Shown here: piece after piece, positions 45,780 through 55,081 of the stretch
How positions within the stretch are numbered: position 1 is the stretch's first letter
How the letters are laid out: each line of letters begins with the position of its first letter
Assembly: GCF_013284055.1 (NCBI RefSeq)
Contig: NZ_CP054143.1
Span: forward strand, 3,306,494-3,370,493
From: Deefgea piscis
GTDB lineage: Bacteria; Pseudomonadota; Gammaproteobacteria; Burkholderiales; Chitinibacteraceae
DNA length: 64,000 bases
Direction: 5' to 3'
Position numbers and translations under genes: made by a program
The notes under the pieces: generated by a model
Told to the model about the DNA's origin: nothing
What the model saw: only the letters and a program-made list of their open reading frames with translations
The model's database searches: none

Positions 45780-47972
45780 TTAGAATTTAATGCTAGCGAG
45801 CAGCGCGGCATTACGTGATCGATTTTCACTTGCAATAGGAACCACGCGTGAAGCATCGAATTGCAGACCATAATTAGTAATCGATGGGCCCACACTTCCA
45901 TCTTGCCGCGCATTAATTCCAAGATTGACCGCCGCGAAAGCCCCCGTGCAAGACGAAGGGACGACGCTACCTTGCCCCCCACCTAAAATGGTTTGGCCAG
46001 CAATATTTCGGATTGCATCCGTCTGGTTTGACCCAAATACACGCCCCGCATCAACACCCCGCCCATCATCCCAAAACCTCGGAAACTCACCGCGAACGTC
46101 ATAAATCCGGAACGTCGTGCCGTCGGCGTTATCTGCAACCATCAACGCCCCCGCGACCCACGTACCGAGCGCGACCATTAACCCGTTATGCATCGCCCAA
46201 GCCCGCAGCGCGGCATACGTCGTGCGGCTCAAATTCTGCGTACCAGATTTGATATAGCCGGTGCGCGGCGTCGGCTGAGTGTCTTGCAGCAAATTGCCGA
46301 TCAATGTCGACGCATAACCCACATAGTTCGCGCCGTTGGCGTTAAAAGTCTGCCAAGTCATGAGCGAGCCGTAATCGTCATGCCAAATCGGGCCGACATT
46401 GGCAACTGGCAGCGCAACGCCGGTGCCCAACTGCAGCACCCGCGTTGCTGCCGAAGCTTGTAGCGCGGCCATATTCGCAATCTGCTGCGAATTTGTTCCC
46501 AGCGGTGCAGTCGGCGCAGTCGAAACCCCCGTCATCGCCACATCGTGAAAATCAGTCAACGAATCAACAACATTGACGCCATCGCAATAAACCGCCCATG
46601 TTTTACCCTGCGTGACCGCCACACCGCTACCCGCTGCGGTTTTGACTGTCAGTGTGAACGCGCCAGTTGTTTTGTTGGCGATGGTCCATTTACCCGGACC
46701 GGTCGGCACCACTACGGCAATGTTCGCAGTCAAAGCGCCTGTGAATTCTAAAATCGCAACACCGGCCTCGGCGGCGGTGAGCGTGACGGTTACCCCGCCC
46801 GCGACTGATTTAACTAATTTGCCGTTGACGGTCGATTGCACAAACTGAGTGTTGGCGATTGAGCTGTCGTTATCGCCCAATGCGGCCGTTGGCGCGGTCG
46901 GGGATCCAGTCAGCGCAGGACTGGCCAACGGCGCTTTAAGTGCCAGCGCATTCGTCATTGTGGTGGCGAAATTAGGGTCATTGCCCAGCGCGATGGCTAG
47001 CTCATTCAGCGTATCGAGCGCAGCTGGGGATGAGTTCACCAATGCAGCAATCGCCGCAGCGACGCCCGCAGGATGCACGGCGAGCGTCGTACTTGTACCT
47101 GTGACGGTTTCGGCTGCAGTTGCCAGCTCAACTTTGCCCAGTACTGATTCCGATGCCGCTGGCACGCTCACCGCGATTTGCGCTAGCAAGGCAGCCGTGG
47201 TCGCGATTTGAGTGGTATTGGTATTGACGGCCGGAGTCGGGGCAGTCGGCACGCCGGTCATTGCGATTGATTCAAAATCGGTAAATGCATCGAACATATC
47301 GGTGCCGTTGCTGTAAACCAAATTTCGTTTACCTTGTGCGACCAACACCCCAGCACCGGCGACAGTTTTAACAGTCAGCGTAAACGCGCCAGCGGTGACG
47401 TTATTAATCGCCCAAACGCGGCTAGAACCATCGGGAATCACGACGACGGCATTACTGGTCAACGTGCCAGAAAATCCTAGTGCTGGATTGCTCGCTTCTG
47501 CAGCAGTCAGCGTGACCGTGCCGCCGGTGATGGATTTTGCGAGATAACCACCGACTGCCGACTGAACAAAAGCGGTACTCGCGGCTTGCGTGTCGCTCGT
47601 GCCATCAGCAGCGGTCGGCACTTTTGGCACCCCGGTGAATGTCGGGCTGGCCAACCGCGCAAACAGCGTATCGAGCGCCGTTAAATCCAGCGCCCATTCG
47701 ACCCATTCTGTCGCACTCGTTGCCGGTGGCTTATTCGTGTTAATAGCCTTTGATTTCCATGTTTTACCCGCAGCTTGAACGTAAGCGCCGACAGGATAAG
47801 CGACAGTTGAAGACCACTCTGGAATACCAATTTTGCGTAAATACGCGGTTCGATTGGCAAGTTGCCGTGTTGGTACATTATCAATGCCAGACGGTCCACC
47901 CTCTACGGGGTCGCTGGTTTCCCATTGATAAATCTCGTTTTCCCAGTTTCCATTTTCTTGTAAAGCGGCCAT
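45780..47972 (-). CDS. Tail fibre protein with duplicated domain
   Basis: A 730-residue fibre. The N-terminal 110 residues (GPSGIDNVPTRQLANRTAYL) are typical of fibres that attach to the baseplate. Two related units of about 130 residues (about 133-262 and 372-505) share TLTAAEA, GAFTLTVKT and DxFTDF/DSLTDF blocks. The C-terminal part with PRTGYIKSGTQNLSR and RIYDVRGEFPRFWDDGRGVD is a collar-like receptor-binding head. The plus-strand frames here are shadows of its low-complexity coding sequence. Confidence 0.9.
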   Translation of the reverse strand: MAALQENGNWENEIYQWETSDPVEGGPSGIDNVPTRQLANRTAYLRKIGIPEWSSTVAYPVGAYVQAAGKTWKSKAINTNKPPATSATEWVEWALDLTALDTLFARLASPTFTGVPKVPTAADGTSDTQAASTAFVQSAVGGYLAKSITGGTVTLTAAEASNPALGFSGTLTSNAVVVIPDGSSRVWAINNVTAGAFTLTVKTVAGAGVLVAQGKRNLVYSNGTDMFDAFTDFESIAMTGVPTAPTPAVNTNTTQIATTAALLAQIAVSVPAASESVLGKVELATAAETVTGTSTTLAVHPAGVAAAIAALVNSSPAALDTLNELAIALGNDPNFATTMTNALALKAPLASPALTGSPTAPTAALGDNDSSIANTQFVQSTVNGKLVKSVAGGVTVTLTAAEAGVAILEFTGALTANIAVVVPTGPGKWTIANKTTGAFTLTVKTAAGSGVAVTQGKTWAVYCDGVNVVDSLTDFHDVAMTGVSTAPTAPLGTNSQQIANMAALQASAATRVLQLGTGVALPVANVGPIWHDDYGSLMTWQTFNANGANYVGYASTLIGNLLQDTQPTPRTGYIKSGTQNLSRTTYAALRAWAMHNGLMVALGTWVAGALMVADNADGTTFRIYDVRGEFPRFWDDGRGVDAGRVFGSNQTDAIRNIAGQTILGGGQGSVVPSSCTGAFAAVNLGINARQDGSVGPSITNYGLQFDASRVVPIASENRSRNAALLASIKF

Positions 47973-48553
47973 TAATTGCTCCCGTGTTTATAAGTTCGGT
48001 CATGCCGTGCCACGCCATTACGCCGCACTGGTACCGCGCGGTATTCGATGCTGGCTAAATTGCAACGCGCTGGTGCAAAGTTACGTAATAATTTTTCTAA
48101 TCGATCCGCTTGATCGATCGTTAGCACCCGATCAAGCATCAACACTCGGTACGAGGCCCAATCGACGATATTGCCTCGCACCATCATGCCGTTTCGTTTT
48201 CTCTTACCGTCGTGCTGGCAACGTGAAATGCTTTCGATGATGTCTACTTCACCAAAACCCAATCGACGAACAATGTCGCGAATGGCGCGTGGTGTGCCTT
48301 TACGCTTGTGTAATGCAATGGCACCGGCGATTAATTCACGTTGCGCAGTATCTGATTCAGCGAGCTCCCAGCCATCGCCAATTAAACTAAGCTGATCGGC
48401 CAGCCACGGTAAAACATCGCTTTTCACTGTTTGCGAGCGAATAAGAAAAAGCCGCTTCAGATCTAAACTGAGGCGGCTTTGTTGCATCTGGGCCAGCGCG
48501 TTAAACCGAGGATCGCTAGCCAGTGGTGGGACCAGATCAGGAAAATCAGCCAT
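47972..48553 (-). CDS. Phage tail protein I (P2 gpI family)
   Basis: A 193-residue protein starting MADFPDLVPPLASDPRFNAL at 48553. LPWLADQLSLIGDGWELAES and KRKGTPRAIRDIVRRLGFG are characteristic gpI segments. It is a baseplate component that links the baseplate to the fibre. It overlaps J by 8 bp and ends at the fibre start. Confidence 0.93.
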   Translation of the reverse strand: MADFPDLVPPLASDPRFNALAQMQQSRLSLDLKRLFLIRSQTVKSDVLPWLADQLSLIGDGWELAESDTAQRELIAGAIALHKRKGTPRAIRDIVRRLGFGEVDIIESISRCQHDGKRKRNGMMVRGNIVDWASYRVLMLDRVLTIDQADRLEKLLRNFAPARCNLASIEYRAVPVRRNGVARHDRTYKHGSN

Positions 48554-49658
48554 CCTCAACCCCCGTTAAGTTAATGGTCACAGCAGTACAGCGCGACCAT
48601 TGCGTTTGAGCGACCGCCTTATAAATTAAGCCAGGCAATTCAACGCGCTTCACCCCAGGTACTTGCAATGCAGCTGTGATCTGGCTGGGAACAATATCGC
48701 TGCCAAGCTGACTGCGCATTTGCAGCAGTAAGGCATCTAAACTGGCTCTCGCTGCGCTCAGGGTTTGCGTAACATTCGCGCTGCTATATAAAGTCAAATT
48801 AGCGCCCACGCTAAACGTAATCTCGGTTGGCTTAATCGCACTGACGCTGTCGCACAATGGCCGGCGATCTTCACTGGAACACTTCAACAGCACGGCATCC
48901 AAAATGCTTTGCGATGGCAAACCACTACGCATCAGCGGATATAAAGCAATCGAGCCTGGCTGCGGTGTAGCAACGTGAACATCGATAATGTCGGGATGCG
49001 CTGATTTGGCAAAAAATCGATAAGCCCCCACAGGACCAGCAACGCTATACGCCTCCGGCGCATCGAGCAGACGATCACGAAAGCGCGCATCATCTTCAGC
49101 TTCGCTACCATCGCTGGTCTCAATCACATTGCGCACCGCTGGCGTAGCGCCAGCAATCCCCGTCAATAACTCGGTAATTTGCCCAGCGATATAACCATTA
49201 CCAGCAACCCCGGCATCAATCGCTGAGCTGGCAACGACGATGCTTAAACTGCCAGCAGGCAAAATTGCATTTTGTAACGTTGCCATGGTGACGCGGCCAT
49301 TTTGACTCCCCACACGCGTGCCAGCTGGAATGACGAGCGGCACAGCCAATGGCGTAATTAAGCTGAATTCCAGATCGCAGCGTGCTGGTTGCGCTGGCAA
49401 GCGCGCTACTTCATCGTAATTTTTAGCGATTTCATCAAGCATTTGCCCGCGGGCAAAACGCACTAAATTTTGCAGGCCAGCATCTTGCACTGCTTCGCGC
49501 AACAACACTTCTCGATACGCCATAAAGTTAATAAACAGCATTTCCGGTTGCGCTGGATAGAGTTTTTTACCCGTCAACCGCTCAAACTCAGCAATCATTT
49601 CAAGCGTAATGCGTTCCGGATCACGGTCGATTAATTGCGGAATGGGTGAATTCACCAT
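48546..49658 (-). CDS. Baseplate assembly protein J
   Basis: A 370-residue P2 gpJ-type protein starting MVNSPIPQLIDRDPERITLE at 49658; the frame upstream overlaps the W gene in another frame. Family segments: LYPAQPEMLFINFMAYREVLLREAV and GDSSEAEDDARFRDRLLDAPEAYSVAGPVGAYRFFA-like blocks. It forms the wedge of the contractile-tail baseplate. Confidence 0.94.
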   Translation of the reverse strand: MVNSPIPQLIDRDPERITLEMIAEFERLTGKKLYPAQPEMLFINFMAYREVLLREAVQDAGLQNLVRFARGQMLDEIAKNYDEVARLPAQPARCDLEFSLITPLAVPLVIPAGTRVGSQNGRVTMATLQNAILPAGSLSIVVASSAIDAGVAGNGYIAGQITELLTGIAGATPAVRNVIETSDGSEAEDDARFRDRLLDAPEAYSVAGPVGAYRFFAKSAHPDIIDVHVATPQPGSIALYPLMRSGLPSQSILDAVLLKCSSEDRRPLCDSVSAIKPTEITFSVGANLTLYSSANVTQTLSAARASLDALLLQMRSQLGSDIVPSQITAALQVPGVKRVELPGLIYKAVAQTQWSRCTAVTINLTGVEDG

Positions 49659-49662
49659 TAAA

Positions 49663-50028
49663 TTACTCACGATAAAACACCTCGGTCTGTCGTGGCTCGC
49701 CCCCTGCTGCGGGCTGCCAAACAATTTTAAAATTCAGCCAGTGCAAATCAGCCGCTTCGACTTCAATCCGCAATAACATAATGCGTGGCTCCCACATCGA
49801 CAATGCATCAATCAACTCGCGAATCACTAACGGCCGCACTTGATTGATTGGCTTATCTAAATGCTGCCAAATATCGCAGCCAAATAAAGGCCGATGTGGA
49901 TCGCTGCCTTTGGGTGTGCGGATAATAATCCGTAGGCATTGATCAACATCGGCAAAGGCTTCAACGACCCGATCAAACTGCCCTAGCGCCATACTCCACT
50001 CGCTGCTTTGAATCTCGGTCACGTCCAT
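49663..50028 (-). CDS. Baseplate protein W (gp25 family)
   Basis: A 121-residue GPW/gp25 protein. It includes DQCLRIIIRTPKGSDPHRPLFGCDIW and a C-terminal beta region (NFKIVWQPAAGGEPRQTEVF). It is the baseplate sheath-initiator component that nucleates sheath polymerisation. It lies between D and J. Confidence 0.93.
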   Translation of the reverse strand: MDVTEIQSSEWSMALGQFDRVVEAFADVDQCLRIIIRTPKGSDPHRPLFGCDIWQHLDKPINQVRPLVIRELIDALSMWEPRIMLLRIEVEAADLHWLNFKIVWQPAAGGEPRQTEVFYRE

Positions 50029-50033
50029 ACGCT

Positions 50034-51080
50034 TTATCCTTTTTCTTGAATCGCCCCCAGCCGTTGTAAAGTCACCGCCGTTTCATACCCAGCGCTGCGC
50101 TGTATCGTGTGCCGACTTTGCGTGATCTGATACTGCCCATCCAGTACGCCCATATCGAGTACATCGAGTGAATTGCCAGCAATCGTGCGCACATCACCGA
50201 TTAAAGTCACCTCACCCTCAGTGGCCTTTAAGTTTTTCTCTTTCAACGCCGCTCGTGCCATCACTTCGGCTTGCTGTTTATTTTCAGCTCGCGCATTCAG
50301 CTTGAGCACATCAGCGTGTTTTTGCTTGGCCAGCGCTTTGTCATGCGCAGTAAATTCAAGCAATTTATTACTTTTCGGGTCGAGATAACTCACCGTGGCC
50401 GCACGATAAATTGCACTGGTTTTGTCAGTAAACCGATAGCGTTTCATTTGTTGACGATGTACTTGCAGCACGCTTTGTCTATCCATCGTTGATTCGCGCT
50501 GACTAAAAAACAGCTGTTTATCACGCACTGCGACTAAATAGCCATACTGGCTGGCGATGCGGCTTAAAAACGCTAAATCGGTTTCTTGGTTTTGCGTGAC
50601 ACGCCCTAAATGAATCAACTCCACATCGCCCACTTTTTTCAAGCCATGCTTATCAGCGACTTGCTTGGCTAGCGTATCCAAATCCATGCCATCGTATGCT
50701 TTGCTAATTTTGGTCCGAACGGCCTTAGACACCGCCGCTGCCAAGCCTTTTAGCACCACTGTATCTGGCGGGCCTTCTAGCTCAATTTCGTCCACCTCAA
50801 ACACCCCGCAGTCGAGCATGGTTTCGCCTTGATAGCCCATGGTTAAGCGCAATTGATCCCCTTTTTGCGGATACCATGCCCCACGCCATAAGCCAGAGCG
50901 ATCTTCTAAACGCAACTCAAGCTCATCAGCCTCACCCGTTAATTTGTCGACATACGTCACCGACAAGAGATACGGCGTTAAATACGCAGTAATGTCTTTT
51001 TTATCGTACTCAACAAAAAAAACCGGGCGACGCGGCCCGGCATACTGGTTTGCAGAGGATGTTTTTTCTATCTCTTCCAC
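50034..51080 (-). CDS. Phage late control gene D protein (baseplate hub)
   Basis: A 348-residue P2 gpD family protein: ELRLEDRSGLWRGAWYPQKGDQL, SRIASQYGYLVAVRDKQLFF and the Lys/Ala-rich helical segment before the C-terminal beta domain. It forms the tail hub (gp27-like) under the spike. It overlaps the X gene by 13 bp. Confidence 0.94.
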   Translation of the reverse strand: MEEIEKTSSANQYAGPRRPVFFVEYDKKDITAYLTPYLLSVTYVDKLTGEADELELRLEDRSGLWRGAWYPQKGDQLRLTMGYQGETMLDCGVFEVDEIELEGPPDTVVLKGLAAAVSKAVRTKISKAYDGMDLDTLAKQVADKHGLKKVGDVELIHLGRVTQNQETDLAFLSRIASQYGYLVAVRDKQLFFSQRESTMDRQSVLQVHRQQMKRYRFTDKTSAIYRAATVSYLDPKSNKLLEFTAHDKALAKQKHADVLKLNARAENKQQAEVMARAALKEKNLKATEGEVTLIGDVRTIAGNSLDVLDMGVLDGQYQITQSRHTIQRSAGYETAVTLQRLGAIQEKG

Positions 51081-51289
51081 GGCGGTAAATCCTCAAACGC
51101 AGCTTGATCGCTATCACCCGCATCTAAAATCGGGATGCGTACACGCAAACCACCCGACAGTGCCGGCAAAATGCGCAATTGCGGATTGGCATCTAATATC
51201 GGCTGATATAAACACGCATCCCCGTAATAGCGCCAAGCCAGATGATCCCAGCGCTCACCCTCGGCGCTTCGATGCTCAATAAATTCCAT
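51068..51289 (-). CDS. Tail protein X (LysM-like)
   Basis: A 73-residue P2 gpX homologue: EGERWDHLAWRYYGDACLYQPILDANP is a LysM-like fold, followed by GGLRVRIPILD. It connects hub and tube. It abuts U with a shared base at 51289 and overlaps D. Confidence 0.94.
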   Translation of the reverse strand: MEFIEHRSAEGERWDHLAWRYYGDACLYQPILDANPQLRILPALSGGLRVRIPILDAGDSDQAAFEDLPPWKR

Positions 51290-51837
51290 TAATTTCGCAC
51301 CTCATCAATCTTGGTAAACGACACCCCGTCTCGATTGGTCTCGGTCCGCGTGGCACTGGACTTTTTAGCCGTAACGGGCTGCTTTTTACCGGGCTTATTT
51401 TTGCTTTTACGCGCTGGCGCACTTTCTTTTTGCTTACTTTTTTTAGCGGTTAGCGGGTCATCTTCAACAAATTCTTTAAGCGACAAACTCGCAGAGATTG
51501 ACTGCAACGTCCCCAACTTATCGGTTTCTTGATGCGTGACCTCAATCTTCTCAATCACAAAGCGCCCAACAATCACGCCACTACCGTAAACAAATGGCAG
51601 AGCCTCGTGCTTTAAACGGGCTTCTTGCAATTTTTTAAGCTCAACTTCGGGCTCACAAAAAAAGTGATGAAATGACAATTCAATCGTCACCTCATCCAGT
51701 GCATCACCCATCAACTGCAAACGCGGCTTGCCTTCAATCACATCATGCTGCGCAAAGTTAGTCGCTGAAGTGGCTTTTAAACCGTCAAAGTAAGTAATTA
51801 ACTGAAATTCAACATCACCCAATACGGCATACATCAA
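51289..51837 (-). CDS. Phage tail protein U
   Basis: A 182-residue gpU homologue: MMYAVLGDVEFQLITYFDG, with PRLQLMGDALDEVTIELSFHHFF downstream. A basic, Lys-rich C-terminal extension (KKSKQKESAPARKSKNKPGK) of about 50 residues is longer than in P2. It is a tail-terminator or hub-associated component. It overlaps the tape-measure gene by 4 bp. Confidence 0.92.
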   Translation of the reverse strand: MMYAVLGDVEFQLITYFDGLKATSATNFAQHDVIEGKPRLQLMGDALDEVTIELSFHHFFCEPEVELKKLQEARLKHEALPFVYGSGVIVGRFVIEKIEVTHQETDKLGTLQSISASLSLKEFVEDDPLTAKKSKQKESAPARKSKNKPGKKQPVTAKKSSATRTETNRDGVSFTKIDEVRN

Positions 51838-54089
51838 GCACCCCCTGCATAACTCACACGCTGCTGTTGCTGCATGGCCCGAGCAATCATGGTCTGAATT
51901 TCGGTTTGATGCTCACGCAGCATTTTGGCAAATTTTTCTTTAGTTCCTGGTAGTGGATCGCCCTGTATGGTGAGCTGCGGGCTGTACGTCATTTGCATGC
52001 TTTGTGATGGTTTGCTACTGCTACCGTTTGCCACTGGGTTTAATGGCGGACTCTTTGGCGCAATATTGGCTGCCGCTGCATAAGTTGGCGCCATTGGCGC
52101 GGCTTTAGCAACCATCACCGGATCCGCTTTAGCTTGTACGCTTGATGCTGCGGCATACGCTGGCACGACGCTTTGTACGACGGGCGCAGTAGCGGCAGCC
52201 GCATAAGTTGGCGCGGCAGCACTTAAGGCGCGCGGTTTCTCAGCTTGATTAAATGCTTTACCACTCATCTCACCGAGCTTTTGTCCCAAGCTACTGCCGA
52301 CAAAGCCACCGATTAAACCACCTAAAGCCCCACCAATCGCGGTGCCAACCCCCGGCGCAATCAGCGTGCCAATCATCGCACCGCCTTTTGCCCCCAACAC
52401 CGCACCACCCCAAGCGCCACCAGCGCCCCCCACAATGCCACCGGCTTTTTCTACTTTTTGCGCGGCGCTCATTTTTTTATCATTTGATAATTCATAAGCG
52501 CCATACGCCAAACCAGCTACAGCAGCTGCCGCCCCAGCACGGCCCGCCCACTTGCTCACGCCGCCGGCCATTTGACCCCAGCGACTAGGCTTGGCGGCGC
52601 CTGCCGAACCAGCCGTTCCAGCTGCGCCTGCGCCACGCCCCAAATCAGGCACACCGACGCCGCCACCGGGCATATTGACGACAAAAACGCGCTGAACTGC
52701 CGCGCCGGCCAACTCCGACGCGGCATCAGCAATACCTGCTCCTTTTTTCTTACCAAACAGCCCACCCAGCGCGGCGATGGGCTTCATCACGCCGCCAGCC
52801 ATTTTGGAAATCAAACCCAAAGTCATCGCCACTGCACCACCGGCCAGCAATAAACCGCCCAGCGCCAAAGTGCCAATGCCAATCGATTTGGCGAGCATTG
52901 GGTTTTGCTTGATGAAGGTATCCAGCTTTTGCGATAAGGTGCCAAAGAGTTCAGCGGCTGATTTCAATTCAGGCGCCATCGCTTCACCAAAGCTTGCTAA
53001 TGCATTGGTAAACGTACCTGACGCGGCATCCCAAAGATTTTTTAACGTCCCGAGCTGCGCATTCACCCGCTGCTGCAATGTGGCTTGCCGCGACAATTTA
53101 TCAACAACTTCGTTGTAACCGCCAGCGCCTTTCTCGATCACCTTCCCGAGCACCTGCATGGTTTCGGCATCGTCACCAAAGATTTCTTTTAACGCGGCCA
53201 AACGCGTGACCGTATCGAGGTTTTTCATTTTGTCGAGCTGGGCCATTAAATTGCCCATACCGCCAAATTCACCCTTGCCGTCAGTAAAATCCAGTTTAAT
53301 GCCTTGCGATGCCAGCGCAGCATTGGCTTTAGCGACTTTCTTGGTGTCTAGGCCCAACTGGATGGTTTTGCGTAAGGCATTACCTGCTGCTTCGCCCTGC
53401 ATGCCCATCTGATCGAACATCACCGCGAACGGGGCCATTTCTTTGGCGGCATCAGCGCCTTTGCGCTTCATGGTATCCATGGCGGGCGCCATCTTGGCGT
53501 AAAACGCCAGCATATTGTCGTCTTTCACCCCCAGATTGACCGAGCGCTGAATGGTATCCATCAGCGACATCATGTCTTTTTCAGTCGTCCCTGTTGCATC
53601 TTGCATCTTGGCGGCAAATTCAGCCGCTTGCTCTGGCGATTTTTTAAGCAAAACGCCCATGTAAGCGGCTGACTCACCCACCCCACCCAAGATTGCGTCG
53701 TAGCTCATCCCTTGTTTGACCAAGGTGGACATCATGTTTTGAAAGTCGGCGGTCGTACCCGGTAAGGTCGTTCCCAGCTTTAAAGCTTTGGCGTTAATCT
53801 CATCGAATTTTTGATCAACAACCCCGCCAGCGCCCATCATGGCGACTTTTAATCCTGTCGCAGCGTCTTCTGCATCAGCAAATGCCGCAATTGGTTTCGT
53901 CATCAAGCCCGTTAAAATCGCGCCGTCAGCCAACATGCCCATGCCTGCGCCAGATAGCTTTTGCGAGACCGCATCAAACTTTTTTTCTAATCGATCTAAA
54001 CTGCCAATCGATTTGTTGGCGGCGCCACTGATCACCGATGACATGTGATCAAACGCTTTGAGCTGAATGCCGAGCTGTAACATATCCAT
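51834..54089 (-). CDS. Tail tape measure protein
   Basis: A 751-residue protein. The N-terminal half is helical, with the family segment LGTTLPGTTADFQNMMSTLVKQGM. A central hydrophobic stretch (about 400-435) and a Gly/Ala-rich segment with repeated glycine-zipper-like motifs (GGAGGAWGGAVLGAKGGA) precede a Pro/Ala-rich tail with repeated TYAAAA units. It sets tail length and is ejected with DNA. It follows the E/E' frameshift gene as in P2. Confidence 0.95.
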   Translation of the reverse strand: MDMLQLGIQLKAFDHMSSVISGAANKSIGSLDRLEKKFDAVSQKLSGAGMGMLADGAILTGLMTKPIAAFADAEDAATGLKVAMMGAGGVVDQKFDEINAKALKLGTTLPGTTADFQNMMSTLVKQGMSYDAILGGVGESAAYMGVLLKKSPEQAAEFAAKMQDATGTTEKDMMSLMDTIQRSVNLGVKDDNMLAFYAKMAPAMDTMKRKGADAAKEMAPFAVMFDQMGMQGEAAGNALRKTIQLGLDTKKVAKANAALASQGIKLDFTDGKGEFGGMGNLMAQLDKMKNLDTVTRLAALKEIFGDDAETMQVLGKVIEKGAGGYNEVVDKLSRQATLQQRVNAQLGTLKNLWDAASGTFTNALASFGEAMAPELKSAAELFGTLSQKLDTFIKQNPMLAKSIGIGTLALGGLLLAGGAVAMTLGLISKMAGGVMKPIAALGGLFGKKKGAGIADAASELAGAAVQRVFVVNMPGGGVGVPDLGRGAGAAGTAGSAGAAKPSRWGQMAGGVSKWAGRAGAAAAVAGLAYGAYELSNDKKMSAAQKVEKAGGIVGGAGGAWGGAVLGAKGGAMIGTLIAPGVGTAIGGALGGLIGGFVGSSLGQKLGEMSGKAFNQAEKPRALSAAAPTYAAAATAPVVQSVVPAYAAASSVQAKADPVMVAKAAPMAPTYAAAANIAPKSPPLNPVANGSSSKPSQSMQMTYSPQLTIQGDPLPGTKEKFAKMLREHQTEIQTMIARAMQQQQRVSYAGGA

Positions 54090-54104
54090 GAGAACCCCCT
54101 TTTA

Positions 54105-54553
54105 TTAATCTGGCTGGCGATGCAAATGGTTGTGATAAGCCACGGCCTCAGCACAACAAGCCGCCAATTCATCAGCGGGCATCGCATCAACCTCAGCGGC
54201 TGACCAGCCGTACGTGGCATGCAAGTGCGATATGGTCAGCAGCGAAGGATGATCACTGATTAGAGCTTTCCCAAGGTCACTTCAATCAATGAATTGACGT
54301 CAACAGCGGTGAATTCATCGAGCTCTTCTGCAACGATGCCCTTGCCATCGATTTTGGTAATTTGAGCAATCATGGCAAACAAATAATCCGCACCGCCAGC
54401 TTGCGCTCGACGCGCCAATTTAATGTGCTTACCCATCGGTTCAATTTGCTTGGCACGCTTGCCTGATGGCAATAAAAAACCGCCATCATCGGCGGTTTGC
54501 TTGTTCACTTGCTCAGTCACTTGATCGGTTGCTTGCTTGGTTTTTTCAGTCAT
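54105..54553 (-). CDS. E-E' fusion by programmed -1 frameshift
   Basis: After the heptamer GGGAAAG (54272-54266 on the minus strand), the -1 frame is open for 53 further codons (ALISDHPSLLTISHLHATYG and on) to a TAA at 54105, just before the tape-measure start. The product would be about 149 residues, matching P2 E+E' (142). The downstream frame has no good start of its own, as expected for a frameshift extension. Confidence 0.85.
54260..54553 (-). CDS. Tail assembly chaperone E
   Basis: A 97-residue protein with a Gln/Thr-rich start (TEKTKQATDQVTEQVNKQ), then GKRAKQIEPMGKHIKLARRAQAG and a helical end. It corresponds to P2 gpE. Its last codons TTG GGA AAG CTC carry the slippery heptamer G-GGA-AAG, so some ribosomes continue into E'. 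The chaperone pair holds the tape measure during tail assembly. Confidence 0.9.
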   Translation of the reverse strand: MTEKTKQATDQVTEQVNKQTADDGGFLLPSGKRAKQIEPMGKHIKLARRAQAGGADYLFAMIAQITKIDGKGIVAEELDEFTAVDVNSLIEVTLGKL

Positions 54554-55069
54554 TTAAAGCCCCATATTGTTACGAAACTCCGGCTTAACATCCTGGCCGG
54601 CGATTTTAAAAATATTGTTGATCAGATCAATTTCGATCACATCAACCCCGCCGCACACCTGCTTTAAATACATCACGGCAAATTCGGTTGGGTATTCGCT
54701 GGCGTCTTGCGGCTTGTGTTCGCCCAGGGGGAATTTCTTGCAAGTGCCGGTTAAGAACGTCACCAGAGATTGCTCTTCAAATACCCCTTCAACAGCATTC
54801 CAGCTTTCAACACTGGAGCGCACTTGCAACGCCACAGCTTTATACGGATTGGCATATTGCAAAAACGTATCGCGGTAAAAAGCATTCCACTTGATTTCGG
54901 CAGATAATTTATCGATACCACCGGGCAATTCCAGCGTGCCAATCATGCCGAGCCCTTTGCGCTCATTCATCTTCATGACGATTTCTGGCAGTTTGCATTC
55001 CGATGCTTGACCGACGCAGTTATTACCACCGACGTAGACGTTGGCATTGGTTACTTGTTTCACTTGCAC
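54554..55069 (-). CDS. Major tail tube protein (FII)
   Basis: A 171-residue P2 FII homologue: NVYVGGNNCVGQASECKLPEIV at the start, GLGMIGTLELPGGIDKLSAEIKW in the first third, then the DVIEIDLINNIFKIAGQDV end. It forms the inner tube through which DNA passes. It lies between sheath and E. Confidence 0.96.
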   Translation of the reverse strand: MQVKQVTNANVYVGGNNCVGQASECKLPEIVMKMNERKGLGMIGTLELPGGIDKLSAEIKWNAFYRDTFLQYANPYKAVALQVRSSVESWNAVEGVFEEQSLVTFLTGTCKKFPLGEHKPQDASEYPTEFAVMYLKQVCGGVDVIEIDLINNIFKIAGQDVKPEFRNNMGL

Positions 55070-55081
55070 GATGCGCTACTC

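Noticed and set aside
46849..47211. Ala/Val-rich plus-strand frame in the tail fibre gene
   Set aside because: Antisense shadow of the low-complexity fibre coding sequence; no ribosome site.
46500..47500. Repeats in the fibre gene considered as a CRISPR-like array
   Set aside because: Units are long, diverged and coding; there are no short identical repeats with regular spacers.
51997..52800. Plus-strand frames opposite the tape-measure gene
   Set aside because: Shadows of Gly/Ala-rich codons; the minus frame is a clear tape measure.
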